Positions 8,099-16,524 of a DNA stretch of 39,604 nucleotides are shown here, in pieces (position 1 is the stretch's first letter; each line of letters opens with the position of its first letter). The notes below the pieces were generated by a model. That model did no database searches and was not told the origin of the DNA. It was given only the letters and a program-made list of their open reading frames with translations. The stretch lies in contig NZ_BBJF01000030.1 in assembly GCF_000739735.1 (NCBI RefSeq), positions 1 through 39,604 of the forward strand. Reading direction: 5' to 3'. The stretch is from Paraburkholderia ginsengisoli NBRC 100965 (GTDB lineage Bacteria; Pseudomonadota; Gammaproteobacteria; Burkholderiales; Burkholderiaceae). A program made the position numbers and the translations under genes.

Positions 8099-8326
8099 AT
8101 GTCGTTTTCGGAACTTACCACCTACCTGCAGACCTTCGCGCAGTTCATCTTTATCAGCGCCGGGCCTTACATCCTCATGATCGCACTCGGCGTACTGGTG
8201 CTCATGGTGGCTAAAGGCTGGGCGCAGATGAAAACCGCTGTCATTGCCGCGGTTGCAGCGTTCTGCTTCTTCGGCATCCCGGCGCTGATTCACTACGCGC
8301 AGCAACAGGCGGCAATGAGCATCTGA
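8099..8326 (+). CDS. virB2: VirB2/TrbC-like pilin subunit
   Basis: 75 residues with two hydrophobic helices (about 16-38 and 45-66) separated by a short K-G-W-A-Q-M-K loop, the topology of type IV pilins. It is shorter than most VirB2 proteins (about 100-120 aa), and the leader is short or absent, so processing may differ. ATG 8099 is preceded by GGAG at a spacing of 6. The position immediately before virB3 and virB4 supports the call. Confidence 0.75.
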   Translation: MSFSELTTYLQTFAQFIFISAGPYILMIALGVLVLMVAKGWAQMKTAVIAAVAAFCFFGIPALIHYAQQQAAMSI

Positions 8327-8333
8327 GGCCGAT

Positions 8334-8618
8334 ATGCGCGAAGTGCACCGTATCCCTCGCGGCATGGTGCAGCCCTGGATGATTGGGGGCTGCCTTGCCG
8401 AACTGCTGCTCGGCTCGTTCGCCTTGCCGACGGTCGCCTTCATGTTCCTCAAATGGTGGCCGGTGATGCTGGCCATTCCATTTCTGATTGTGGTGTCGTA
8501 TCTGGTCACGGCGAAAGACATCTTCAGGATGAGCGTGGTGTATAGCAGCGCTGGCACGCCTGCGAAGCCGCGTAGCCTCAAAAAATGGGGGGGAGCCAAG
8601 ACCTATGCACCCCGCTAA
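8334..8618 (+). CDS. virB3: VirB3-like inner-membrane protein
   Basis: 94 residues beginning MREVHRIPRG, with two adjacent membrane segments (about 17-38 and 43-60) and a charged tail Y-L-V-T-A-K-D-I-F-R-M-S. This fits VirB3 in size, topology and place between virB2 and virB4. The 3' end overlaps the virB4 start by 14 nt, so the two are translationally coupled; in some systems they are fused. Confidence 0.8.
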   Translation: MREVHRIPRGMVQPWMIGGCLAELLLGSFALPTVAFMFLKWWPVMLAIPFLIVVSYLVTAKDIFRMSVVYSSAGTPAKPRSLKKWGGAKTYAPR

Positions 8619-11133
8619 TTTTCTCAGCCGGCATCTGGATGTTTCGCCGCTTGCCTATCAGTCGGAGGCGGATCGCGACGACGCGGCGGATCTGAACGCG
8701 TCCCGCGAGCTGCCGTTCGGCGTCGATGCCTACTACAACGATCACACCCTCAGCACGAAGGATGGGGCCAAGATCCAGATCATCCGGGTTCAGGGGCTCT
8801 ACTCCGAAATGCTGGATGACCAGGGCGTCGATGCCTATAAGTACCAGCGTAATACGGCACTCGAATCGATTGCCGACAGCAACGTTGGCATCTACGTCTA
8901 TGACGTGCGCCGCGCATCGAACCGCTGGCCTGGCGGCACGTACCGGAACTGGTTTGCGAACTACGTGTATTCGCGGATGAAGGAGCGTTTCGAAAAGGGC
9001 GCGCTCTATCAGCACGAGATTTACATCGCGGTCGTGCGGTACCGGCACTACAGCGGCATGGTCGGCAAGCTCGACAGCTTTTTCCGGCTGTTTGATTTCA
9101 CCGGCGCCAATAGCAAGCTGGAATCGGAGGCCCGGCAGGTGCGGGATCTGGAATCGAAGGTCGATTCGGTGATGAAGTCGCTGGCGCACTACGCGCCCCG
9201 ACGGCTCGGCAAGGTGACGGAAGAGATCGGCGAGTGCTGCGAAATCGCCCGGTTTCTGCGTTACCTCGTCACGCTTGAAGACGGCCCTGTGCTGGCGAAT
9301 CCGTTCAATCTCGCGCAGGCGATGGCGACCGCGTATATGCACTTCGGTCGCAATCCGGTGCTCGACAAGGAGGTATTCGAGATCGATGGACTGAACCATC
9401 GACGTCTGGGTCAGGTGCTGGCCATGTCACGCTGGCCGGATGGTGCGATGGCGGGGATGGCCGATCGCTTCCAGTCGCTGCCGGCCGAATTCATCATCAC
9501 GCAGAAGTTCTTTCCGATCGACAAGCTGGATGCGACTCGCGCAACGGCAACGAGTGAAGCGCGCCTGTCGCAGGATCGCGTGACTGCTGGCATGGCGGCG
9601 GACATTACGGCCATGCGGGAGCGGCAGGCCGCGAATTCGGCAGTGACGGGCGAGCATCACATGAGCGTGGTGGTGCACGTGCCGATCGAAGGCCGGACGG
9701 CGCGTGCGGAAGAGGATGCACTTGAACGCCTGCTGCTGGCGGTGGGCCAGGTGGGAGAGTGCTTCAAGGGTTGGGCCGTGCCGCCTGTGATCGAAACGAG
9801 CGGGATGGAGCGCGCATTGTGGTCGCAGGTGCCCGGCGCGACGAAGCGGCACAACGGGCGGGTCGGCAAGATCGAGACGATCCAGTTCGCGAGTTTCGCG
9901 TCGATGCACAGCTTCCCGCAGGGGCAGCGCGACGGCAACCTGTGGGGCGAAAGCCTGATGGTACTGCCGACCGAAGGGAAGACGGGCTATCACGTCAATT
10001 TCCATGAAGAGCGTCCCGGCATGGTACCGGGTCACTTCAATATGTCGGCATTGACCGGGCGAGGCAAGACACTGCTCGCGGCGTTGCTGGTGTGTATGGC
10101 CGACAAGGTTGAGCCGCGGGTGCACTGGTTCGACCGGGAAAATGGCGGGACGGTATTCAATGAGGCTATGGGTGGAGCGGACATCGTCCTGAGCCTGTCC
10201 CGATCGCTTGGCAATCCCTGCAAGATGCCCGCCACGGAACAGAACGCGGCCATATTGCGCGAACTCTTCCAGACGATGGCCACGTGCTACGGCTACGTAC
10301 TCACGGTCGACGACGTGAAGCGTATCGCGCAGGCCGTCAATGACAACTTTGACGACACCAAAACGAAGTTCGCCGATCGCCGGCTCAGGAATCTGGCGTG
10401 GCGCTTTGGGGCGCGCAACTCGGGCCTGTATGAGGCGATGGCGGTGTGGCATAGCGGCGGAGCCAACGCCGCGGTGTTCGACAACGAGGACGACACGCTC
10501 GATATCACGCGTCACCGGCACTACCGGTACGAAATGCGCGAGTTGATGAAGGACAAGGAGGCCCGTCCCGAGCTTCCAATCCTCCTGAACTACCTGACAC
10601 ATCGTATCGAGCAGTCGCTTGATGGTTCGCCTGCGATTGTCATCTGGGACGAAGCGCAGATGCTGATCCGCACACCGTTCTGGCAGAACAAGATCGAAAC
10701 CTACCGCGAAACGTTCCGGCGTCGCAACTGCGTCACCGGGTTTATCACGCCGGAGGCGCGCGCACTTTATCACCCGGTTCCGGCGGTCAAAAACCAGGCT
10801 GTCACGAGCTTCTACCTGGCCCACGACAAGGCGGACCGGCGTGACTACATCGACAACCTGGATTTTTCGGAAAGCGAGTTCCAGTTCATCAGGCAGGCCA
10901 ACCCGACCGACTACAAGGTTCTGATCAAGAAGGGTAACGGCGTGAGCGTGCGGGCCTCGTTCGACATGTCTGATATGCCCCAGCTAACCGCTGTGCTGTC
11001 GTCGAACGACAAATCCGTTTCGCTGATGAATCGTGTTCGTGAGGAGCTTGACACCAACGAACCCAGTGAATGGGTACCGGTTTTCATGGAGCGTGCACTT
11101 GCCGAGCGCACGCATAACGTCGGACGTCCTTAG
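8605..11133 (+). CDS. virB4: VirB4 ATPase of the type IV secretion channel
   Basis: 842 residues, normal for VirB4. The N-terminal half is the CagE/TrbE/VirB region (Y-Y-N-D-H-T-L-S-T-K-D-G). The C-terminal half is the P-loop ATPase: Walker A reads A-L-T-G-R-G-K-T with Lys488, and Walker B is I-V-I-W-D-E-A with D682 and E683. The first Gly of the usual GxxxxGKT is Ala482 here. VirB4 energises pilus assembly and substrate transfer at the inner membrane. The start at 8605 overlaps virB3, with GGGGGAG about 7 nt upstream. Confidence 0.93.
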   Translation: MHPANFLSRHLDVSPLAYQSEADRDDAADLNASRELPFGVDAYYNDHTLSTKDGAKIQIIRVQGLYSEMLDDQGVDAYKYQRNTALESIADSNVGIYVYDVRRASNRWPGGTYRNWFANYVYSRMKERFEKGALYQHEIYIAVVRYRHYSGMVGKLDSFFRLFDFTGANSKLESEARQVRDLESKVDSVMKSLAHYAPRRLGKVTEEIGECCEIARFLRYLVTLEDGPVLANPFNLAQAMATAYMHFGRNPVLDKEVFEIDGLNHRRLGQVLAMSRWPDGAMAGMADRFQSLPAEFIITQKFFPIDKLDATRATATSEARLSQDRVTAGMAADITAMRERQAANSAVTGEHHMSVVVHVPIEGRTARAEEDALERLLLAVGQVGECFKGWAVPPVIETSGMERALWSQVPGATKRHNGRVGKIETIQFASFASMHSFPQGQRDGNLWGESLMVLPTEGKTGYHVNFHEERPGMVPGHFNMSALTGRGKTLLAALLVCMADKVEPRVHWFDRENGGTVFNEAMGGADIVLSLSRSLGNPCKMPATEQNAAILRELFQTMATCYGYVLTVDDVKRIAQAVNDNFDDTKTKFADRRLRNLAWRFGARNSGLYEAMAVWHSGGANAAVFDNEDDTLDITRHRHYRYEMRELMKDKEARPELPILLNYLTHRIEQSLDGSPAIVIWDEAQMLIRTPFWQNKIETYRETFRRRNCVTGFITPEARALYHPVPAVKNQAVTSFYLAHDKADRRDYIDNLDFSESEFQFIRQANPTDYKVLIKKGNGVSVRASFDMSDMPQLTAVLSSNDKSVSLMNRVREELDTNEPSEWVPVFMERALAERTHNVGRP

Positions 11134-11151
11134 TCAAGGAGTAGGAAAAAA

Positions 11152-11820
11152 ATGAAATTCACCACAGCCGGAATCATGCTGGTCTGCGCCGCGTCGCAAG
11201 CTGCGTTTGCAACCGGCATTCCCACGGTCAATGTCATCGAGCAGGCTCAACTGACGGACAGCCTTGCGAATCAGACACAGGAACTCGCCAAGCTGGACAG
11301 CCAGATCAAGACGTTGCAGAACCAGTATGCCGCGGTCATTGGTTCGTACGGCCGCGGCGCACAGGGACTGTCGAGCGCCGTGAGCGCTGCGTCAGTCGTG
11401 CCGGGCAGCTGGCAGGACGTGACGTCGCAGCAGTCCAGCGGTGCGTACGGTTCGGTACAGGCGGCCGTCGAAAAGACTATTCAGACGGTCGCACCCTCGT
11501 CGTTCACGGACGCGTCGGTTGGATCGAACTACAAGATGAGCACCGATTCGGTTCGTGCGGGACTCGCCGGTGGCCAGTCGCTGTATGCCGAGGCGCAGAC
11601 ACATCTGACCAACTTCGAGCAGCTGGCCCAGCAGGTCGACACAACCACGAATGTGAAAGACGCGGCTGACCTGCAGAACCGCATGACTGCCGAACTCGGC
11701 ATGGCCCAGTCCGCACAGACCAAGCTGCAGGCGCTTAACGCAAACCTGAGCGCGAACCAGCTGAACGCCAGCAATCAGGCGACGGCATCGCGTCAACAGT
11801 TCTTTGGCCAGACCCAGTGA
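11152..11820 (+). CDS. virB5: VirB5-like minor pilus protein
   Basis: 222 residues with a signal peptide cleaved after about residue 20 (A-A-F-A) and long helices rich in Gln and Ala (for example Q-E-L-A-K-L-D-S-Q-I-K-T-L-Q-N-Q-Y), the three-helix-bundle pattern of VirB5/TraC proteins. VirB5 caps the pilus tip and takes part in adhesion. It has a good AAGGAG site and follows virB4 by 18 nt. Sequence identity in this family is low, so the call relies on context and secondary structure. Confidence 0.8.
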   Translation: MKFTTAGIMLVCAASQAAFATGIPTVNVIEQAQLTDSLANQTQELAKLDSQIKTLQNQYAAVIGSYGRGAQGLSSAVSAASVVPGSWQDVTSQQSSGAYGSVQAAVEKTIQTVAPSSFTDASVGSNYKMSTDSVRAGLAGGQSLYAEAQTHLTNFEQLAQQVDTTTNVKDAADLQNRMTAELGMAQSAQTKLQALNANLSANQLNASNQATASRQQFFGQTQ

Positions 11821-11827
11821 GGCTTTG

Positions 11828-11953
11828 ATGAAACGACTCGTGACGTACCTGGTTGTCGTTGCGGCAGTGGTGCTGACGGGGTGTGCGCATACCGGAGCAA
11901 TTCCGAAGTCGCCGTGTGCGTGTGAATTTCATTCGTTGCCGGGCCACGCGTAG
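11828..11953 (+). CDS. Tiny lipoprotein, VirB7-like
   Basis: 41 residues. The N-terminal hydrophobic signal ends in a lipobox V-L-T-G-C with the lipidated Cys at residue 19, followed by a short tail A-H-T-G-A-I-P-K-S-P with two further Cys residues (C34 and C36). VirB7 proteins are small outer-membrane lipoproteins that pair with VirB9, and this gene lies in the right operon segment. Alternatively it could be an entry-exclusion lipoprotein. It sits 7 nt after virB5 with a weak GAGG site. Confidence 0.65.
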   Translation: MKRLVTYLVVVAAVVLTGCAHTGAIPKSPCACEFHSLPGHA

Positions 11954-11984
11954 GCGGTCGCGGCAACCGTATCAGGAGAGACAG

Positions 11985-12287
11985 ATGAAGTCGGGAATGA
12001 TTGGAATCGTATTTGCCGCGCTGCTGGGCGGTTTCGTCATAGGGGGACTGGTGACGATCAAGGTGGTGCGACCGGACGCGGCGCCCGTGGCCGCGTCAGA
12101 ACCGGTGCTGGCGACGACGCCGTCGAGCGCGTTTTCGGGAAAGACGTACTCGTACTACAAGGCGCATGTCGCCGAGGCAAAGGCCCGGTGGCACGACTGC
12201 AGCGAACATGGCGTCAATCCGATGTCCGATTCGCCGGATGCACGCGACTGTGAAGTCGCGCGTGAAGTGTCACTGCAATCGAGATAA
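11985..12287 (+). CDS. EexN-like entry-exclusion protein
   Basis: 100 residues. One N-terminal membrane segment (about 5-27) precedes a region Y-Y-K-A-H-V-A-E-A-K-A-R-W-H-D-C and later N-P, P-D-A-R-D-C, which resembles the core of EexN (tyrosines, E-A-K, Cys, Asn-Pro, then a second Cys). EexN proteins block entry of a related plasmid into the host. Known EexN proteins are lipoproteins; this one lacks a lipobox and would be anchored by its helix. A good AGGAG site precedes ATG 11985. The assignment is by motif memory only. Confidence 0.55.
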   Translation: MKSGMIGIVFAALLGGFVIGGLVTIKVVRPDAAPVAASEPVLATTPSSAFSGKTYSYYKAHVAEAKARWHDCSEHGVNPMSDSPDARDCEVAREVSLQSR

Positions 12288-12291
12288 GAAC

Positions 12292-13389
12292 ATGGCCCTC
12301 GCAACCGCAAGCCCTGATGCCTTCCTTGACCTGATTTTCGCTAAGGTCAAAACGAAGGCGGATACCCTGCTAGCGACCAACTATCCCGTGCTCGCAGCGA
12401 AGGTCATGCCGATTGCCGTGCTGATCGCGATGATCTGGGTTGGGGTGAAGGTGATCCGTGTGCATTCCGGTCGGGACCCGGCCGATGTCTGGCCGCTCGT
12501 CCGGATGGCGCTGACGATCATGTCGATTTTCACGGGCCTGAACTGGAGCACGGGCGGCGTCGCGATCTATCACTTCTTCACCCAGCTGCGTGACGACACG
12601 ACCGCAATCTTCATGGGCGGGCAGAGCATCGTGCAGTACATGGACACGATGCATGACCACTTCACCGCGATCGCGAGTTATCTGATGTCGGCCTCCTGGC
12701 AGAACATGGGCATCATCGCGCTCGGCCTGCTGATGCAGGCCATCGACTGCCTCCTGGTGGTGCTGGTGCTTTTCCTTGAGGCCGCCTCATACATGGGGTT
12801 GGCCATTACGACAGTCATGGGCCCGCTTTTTCTGCCGACACTGTTTTGGACTGCTACGCGTGGCTACGGCATGAACTGGTTCTCGGCGCAGCTGAAATTC
12901 GCGCTGGTCGGCGTAATTCTCGGCATCTGCGTGGTCTTCAGCTTCGGCATTGCGCAGGAGCTTATGAGCGATGCGATGGGCGTGATGAAGATTGCGCCAG
13001 CAGATGTCACGGCGGCCGACGTCGCTGCGGCGTTCATCCTGCAGGGCTTCATGTGCCTGTTCGTGTGGTTCGGCGTGAAGCCGCTCGCTTCGGCGCTGGC
13101 GTCAAGCGGCGCGGCCGCCGGGGGGATGGCCGAAATGGCTGGCGGCATGCTCGTTTCCAGCACGCTGACAAAGCTCTTCGGTGGCGGCCGGGGCGGCGGA
13201 GCCGGGGCGGGAATTGCGCCGACCCTGAACTCCCTCGCACAGACGCAGACGAGTCAGGGCCAGCAGCTCGATCGCATCGAACGGATGTTGGGGAACCAGG
13301 GGCCGGCGAGCGCAATGCAGTCGCCACCGTCGGGCGCGGGCCAGCCGGGGCAGAACATCAATACAGCGGGTGAGGGGGCGAAATGGTGA
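12292..13389 (+). CDS. virB6: VirB6/TrbL-type polytopic channel protein
   Basis: 365 residues with about six membrane segments between residues 35 and 285 and a Gly/Ala/Gln-rich cytoplasmic tail (G-G-G-R-G-G-G-A-G-A-G). This is the layout of VirB6/TrbL proteins, which form part of the inner-membrane channel. ATG 12292 follows the exclusion-like gene by 4 nt with a weak Shine-Dalgarno. The stop overlaps virB8 by 7 nt. Confidence 0.85.
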   Translation: MALATASPDAFLDLIFAKVKTKADTLLATNYPVLAAKVMPIAVLIAMIWVGVKVIRVHSGRDPADVWPLVRMALTIMSIFTGLNWSTGGVAIYHFFTQLRDDTTAIFMGGQSIVQYMDTMHDHFTAIASYLMSASWQNMGIIALGLLMQAIDCLLVVLVLFLEAASYMGLAITTVMGPLFLPTLFWTATRGYGMNWFSAQLKFALVGVILGICVVFSFGIAQELMSDAMGVMKIAPADVTAADVAAAFILQGFMCLFVWFGVKPLASALASSGAAAGGMAEMAGGMLVSSTLTKLFGGGRGGGAGAGIAPTLNSLAQTQTSQGQQLDRIERMLGNQGPASAMQSPPSGAGQPGQNINTAGEGAKW

Positions 13390-14135
13390 CGTTGAGTTTG
13401 AAACGAGCAACGGGCCGGGCGACGCCGGTCAAGCAACCGGTACAGCAGGAGCAGGTGGATACGCCGGAACAGTCGCCGCGCGGTCCGCGCGCGGAGTCGT
13501 ATGAGTCGGTCCGGGTGTCGCGTAATCGTGCCTATCTGCTGGCGCTTGCCGCATGGCCGATTGCCGGTTTGTCGTTGCTCTATAGCGTGGTGGAAAAAGC
13601 CAACCAGTCGTACGTGCCGCCAGTTGTGCTGACGCTTGACGAAAAGGGGCACGTCGCCAAAAGCGAGATCGGCACGCCGGCCGTGCTGAACGGAAAGGAC
13701 GCGGTGATCGAACAGGAGCTCGCCCGCTACGTGACCGAGCGCTACACCCTCAATCGCGCGTTCCGTGACGATCACATTCACTACGTGGTCCTCCATTCGT
13801 CGTCACAGGTTGCCGCGCAGTTCATGCACGAGATGGACGCGAAAAACAAGGACAACCCGTACTACAGCATTCCCGATTCAGCTTTGCGCCGCGTCAGGGA
13901 CATCCGCATCCGGATTCTGGATCGCGACAGCCAGAAGGCTGAAGTGACTTTTACCACCTTCGTTGCGAACGCCGTCGAACCCAGGATCGCTTACTGGCAT
14001 CTGGTTACGCGCTACGACTTTGTGAAACAGGCGCTTGCGCCGGAAGACCGGTACATCAACGGCACAGGATTCATCGTGCTGGCAAATGACGAGAACAACG
14101 AACCTGGTCCGCCGTCACCGGCGCCGGTCCAGTAA
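13383..14135 (+). CDS. virB8: VirB8 inner-membrane assembly factor
   Basis: 250 residues: a cytoplasmic N-terminus, one membrane helix (about 50-70) and a periplasmic NTF2-like domain with Y-V-T-E-R-Y-T-L-N-R and Y-W-H-L-V-T-R-Y-D-F. This matches VirB8 in size and topology. It overlaps the virB6 stop by 7 nt and precedes virB9, as in other systems. A Pro-rich tail ends the protein. Confidence 0.9.
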   Translation: MVTLSLKRATGRATPVKQPVQQEQVDTPEQSPRGPRAESYESVRVSRNRAYLLALAAWPIAGLSLLYSVVEKANQSYVPPVVLTLDEKGHVAKSEIGTPAVLNGKDAVIEQELARYVTERYTLNRAFRDDHIHYVVLHSSSQVAAQFMHEMDAKNKDNPYYSIPDSALRRVRDIRIRILDRDSQKAEVTFTTFVANAVEPRIAYWHLVTRYDFVKQALAPEDRYINGTGFIVLANDENNEPGPPSPAPVQ

Positions 14136-14148
14136 GGAGAGACGCGAT

Positions 14149-14949
14149 ATGAATGTCCTTTGCAAAAAACTGCTTGCAGCGTCGATCGGGGGCGTGATGG
14201 CGTGCACGCTCGCCGGCCTGTCACCGTCCGCGCTCGCGGCACGCGCACCTCACCCGCTGTCGAGCGACAGCCGCGTGCGCGAGATCATCTACGACCCGAA
14301 TCAGGTGTACGAGCTCACGGGCGTGTATGGCTATGCGACGACTGTCGAATTTGCACCCGGCGAGAAGATCCTGAATACCGCGGTCGGTGACACGATCGGC
14401 TGGGAGATCAAGAAATTCCGTAATCACCTGGTGCTCAAGCCGGTCGAAGACGATGCCCGCACCAATCTGACGGTGACGACGAACAGCCGTGTTTACTACT
14501 TCCGTCTGTCCGGATCGAAGAACGTCAATAACGTGACCTTTGCTGTACGCTTTGTCTATCCGGGGCAGCCGTCGGATAGGCAGACGGACGGCGACGACAC
14601 GGCCGCGGCCGGAGATCTCGGCTTTTCGCCGCCGCGGCTGGTGAACCGGAATTACAAGGTCTCGGGCGACGAGCGCCAGTTCGGGTTGCAGAGCGTGGGT
14701 GATGACGGCCAGTTCACCTACTTCCTGTTCAAGGCCGACAAGGCCAAGCCCAACGTCTATACGGTCGAGGACGACGGGACGGAAGCGCGCCCGAACGTAC
14801 GTCGCGAAGGGCCGTATCTGGTGGTCGAGCAGATGGCCAACGGCTTCTCGCTGCGTGATGGCGACCGTGTTCTGTGCGTGACGCGCAGCACCGCTGCGGC
14901 GACCGGCGCGACGACCAGTACGCGTTCCACTTTCGGGAGTGGAAATTGA
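14149..14949 (+). CDS. virB9: VirB9 outer-membrane core complex protein
   Basis: 266 residues. The signal peptide is cleaved after about residue 30 (A-L-A). The N-terminal domain has the VirB9/CagX pattern R-V-R-E-I-I-Y-D-P-N-Q-V-Y and G-Y-A-T-T-V-E-F; the C-terminal part has N-R-N-Y-K-V and a late F-S-L-R-D-G-D-R-V. Together with VirB10 and a VirB7 lipoprotein it forms the core ring. ATG 14149 has AAGGAG 8 nt upstream. The stop TGA overlaps the virB10 TTG start. Confidence 0.92.
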   Translation: MNVLCKKLLAASIGGVMACTLAGLSPSALAARAPHPLSSDSRVREIIYDPNQVYELTGVYGYATTVEFAPGEKILNTAVGDTIGWEIKKFRNHLVLKPVEDDARTNLTVTTNSRVYYFRLSGSKNVNNVTFAVRFVYPGQPSDRQTDGDDTAAAGDLGFSPPRLVNRNYKVSGDERQFGLQSVGDDGQFTYFLFKADKAKPNVYTVEDDGTEARPNVRREGPYLVVEQMANGFSLRDGDRVLCVTRSTAAATGATTSTRSTFGSGN

Positions 14950-16160
14950 CCGCGCCGTTCGAACCGGACGACCACGACGCCGCTGCGGGTCAGTCACGGA
15001 GCGATGCGGCCGATCAGTTAAAGCGCACGTCACTGGCGGCGAATCCGGTCGCGCAGCGCAAGAAGACGATATTCGTCTATGGCTCGCTGGGTGCGATGGC
15101 GCTGCTGGGTGTGGGCTTCTTCTGGATGAATCACTCCACGCCGACGGCGGCACCTGCCGCGGAGAGGCCGAAGATCGCGGAGAACGCACCGCGCCCGGCG
15201 CCGCTCGCGCATTCGAGTGCGCCCGCTGTCGCGTCAGCCGCAACACCGGCCTCCGCGCCGGCGGTCGATCCGGCCATCGCCGAAGCGGAGCGTCGGGAGG
15301 CACAACGACGCCGGCAGGAGGCGGAGGCCGCCGCGAAGAAAGCAGAGGCGATGCGCCAGGCGCGTATTCATTCGGACGTCTTTGCGGGCACAGCGGGCAG
15401 CGGCGACAGCGACGGTGGAGCGGCTGACCAACCCAAAGACGAGGGCAAGGCAGGTGCGCATAAGGGCGCCGGGCCGAACGACGCCAATTCGTCATTCGCC
15501 CGGTCCGTTTCTGACCAGAACGACTCGTCGTTCAAGGTGCAGACCGACGCCAACCTGCAATGCAAGATCCGGCCCGGCAAGGTGCTCGAAGGCCACATGG
15601 TGCCGCGCATTGTGTCCGATCTGCCGGGTGCGATCGCGATCATGCTCGATCGCGATGTGTACGGAGAAGAGGGGCGCATTCCGCTCCTGCCGTGGGGCAC
15701 ACGGATTACCGGCAAGCCGAATTCGACGGTGCGCAAAGGCCAGGAGCGGACCTTTGTCGCGACTGCCACGGCCTATCTGCCTGGACCCGACGGCGAAAAG
15801 ATCGAGCTGGATTCAACGGTGGCCGACCAGCTCGGGTCGAGCGGTCTGGACGGCGATGTCGACAATCACTACGCGCAGATCCTCGGCATGAGCGCGGTGC
15901 TGTCCATTCTCGGCGCCGGTTCATCGAATGTCGGCGTGTCCGGCATGGACAACAGTAACTCGGCCGCGATGTATCGCGAGAACGTGCAGTCGTCGCTCGC
16001 CCAGTCGTCGCAGCAGCTGCTGAGCGGCTACGCAAACATCCCGCCGACGCTCACCGTCGCGCAGGGCGCACGGGTGCGAATCCAGGTGGAACACGAGCTC
16101 GATTTCTCTGCGCACTGTCATCTGCCGAAGGCCGATGACGATTCCAATGATGGAGGTTGA
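14946..16160 (+). CDS. virB10: VirB10 core complex protein
   Basis: 404 residues: a cytoplasmic tail, one membrane helix (about 41-60), a Pro/Ala-rich linker and Arg/Ala/Glu coiled segment (to about 150), then the conserved beta-barrel domain (from about 200) with C-K-I-R-P-G-K-V-L-E-G, D-R-D-V-Y-G and L-L-P-W-G-T-R-I-T-G. I chose TTG 14946 because it overlaps the virB9 TGA (TTGA) and has GGGAG upstream; an ATG at 14874 would run 76 nt into virB9. VirB10 spans both membranes and senses ATP use by VirB4 and VirB11. Confidence 0.9.
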   Translation: MTAPFEPDDHDAAAGQSRSDAADQLKRTSLAANPVAQRKKTIFVYGSLGAMALLGVGFFWMNHSTPTAAPAAERPKIAENAPRPAPLAHSSAPAVASAATPASAPAVDPAIAEAERREAQRRRQEAEAAAKKAEAMRQARIHSDVFAGTAGSGDSDGGAADQPKDEGKAGAHKGAGPNDANSSFARSVSDQNDSSFKVQTDANLQCKIRPGKVLEGHMVPRIVSDLPGAIAIMLDRDVYGEEGRIPLLPWGTRITGKPNSTVRKGQERTFVATATAYLPGPDGEKIELDSTVADQLGSSGLDGDVDNHYAQILGMSAVLSILGAGSSNVGVSGMDNSNSAAMYRENVQSSLAQSSQQLLSGYANIPPTLTVAQGARVRIQVEHELDFSAHCHLPKADDDSNDGG

Positions 16161-16163
16161 TCG

Positions 16164-16523
16164 ATGGCATCCCCACGCAAACCGAGGCTGCCGGGCCAAC
16201 GCAAACCGAGGCCACTGAACACTGAAAAGCTGCTTGAGCGGATGCAGGTCGGAAAAACGTATCACGCGTATCAGCTGGCAGCGAAGTTCAATCTGTCGTC
16301 GCTGGAGATCAGGCCCCTGCTCGACTCGCTGATTGGCAGCGGGAAACTTGAAGTGGGGCAGGTCGATGAGCTGGCAGGCGGCTATCGCCGTCCGCATCCC
16401 GGCACCGCCAGCGAATCGGCGACGGCATTGCCGCGTACCTTCGCCGTCCAGCACGGCGAGCTGACCGGGTATGAAGCGGAGTTCGCCCGTCGCGTTGCGT
16501 TGTGCCTGAGTGTGCGGGGCTGA
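16164..16523 (+). CDS. Small basic protein, winged-helix-like, inside the virB operon
   Basis: 119 residues. A very basic N-terminus (P-R-K-P-R-L-P-G-Q-R-K-P-R) precedes a predicted helical stretch Y-H-A-Y-Q-L-A-A-K-F-N-L-S-S-L-E-I-R-P-L-L-D-S-L-I, which could be a winged helix. No signal or membrane segment. It sits between virB10 and virB11 with 3 nt and 1 nt gaps, a place normally free of extra genes. It may be a plasmid-specific regulator of the operon or a DNA-binding accessory; I do not recognise a named family. Confidence 0.7.
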   Translation: MASPRKPRLPGQRKPRPLNTEKLLERMQVGKTYHAYQLAAKFNLSSLEIRPLLDSLIGSGKLEVGQVDELAGGYRRPHPGTASESATALPRTFAVQHGELTGYEAEFARRVALCLSVRG

Positions 16524-16524
16524 C

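Noticed and set aside
9427..10824. 465-codon minus-strand frame inside virB4
   Set aside because: Antisense shadow of a clear VirB4 ATPase; high GC keeps the opposite frame open.
14221..15495. 424-codon minus-strand frame opposite virB9 and virB10
   Set aside because: Shadow of two recognisable secretion genes; composition is Arg/Pro-rich and no ribosome site is seen.
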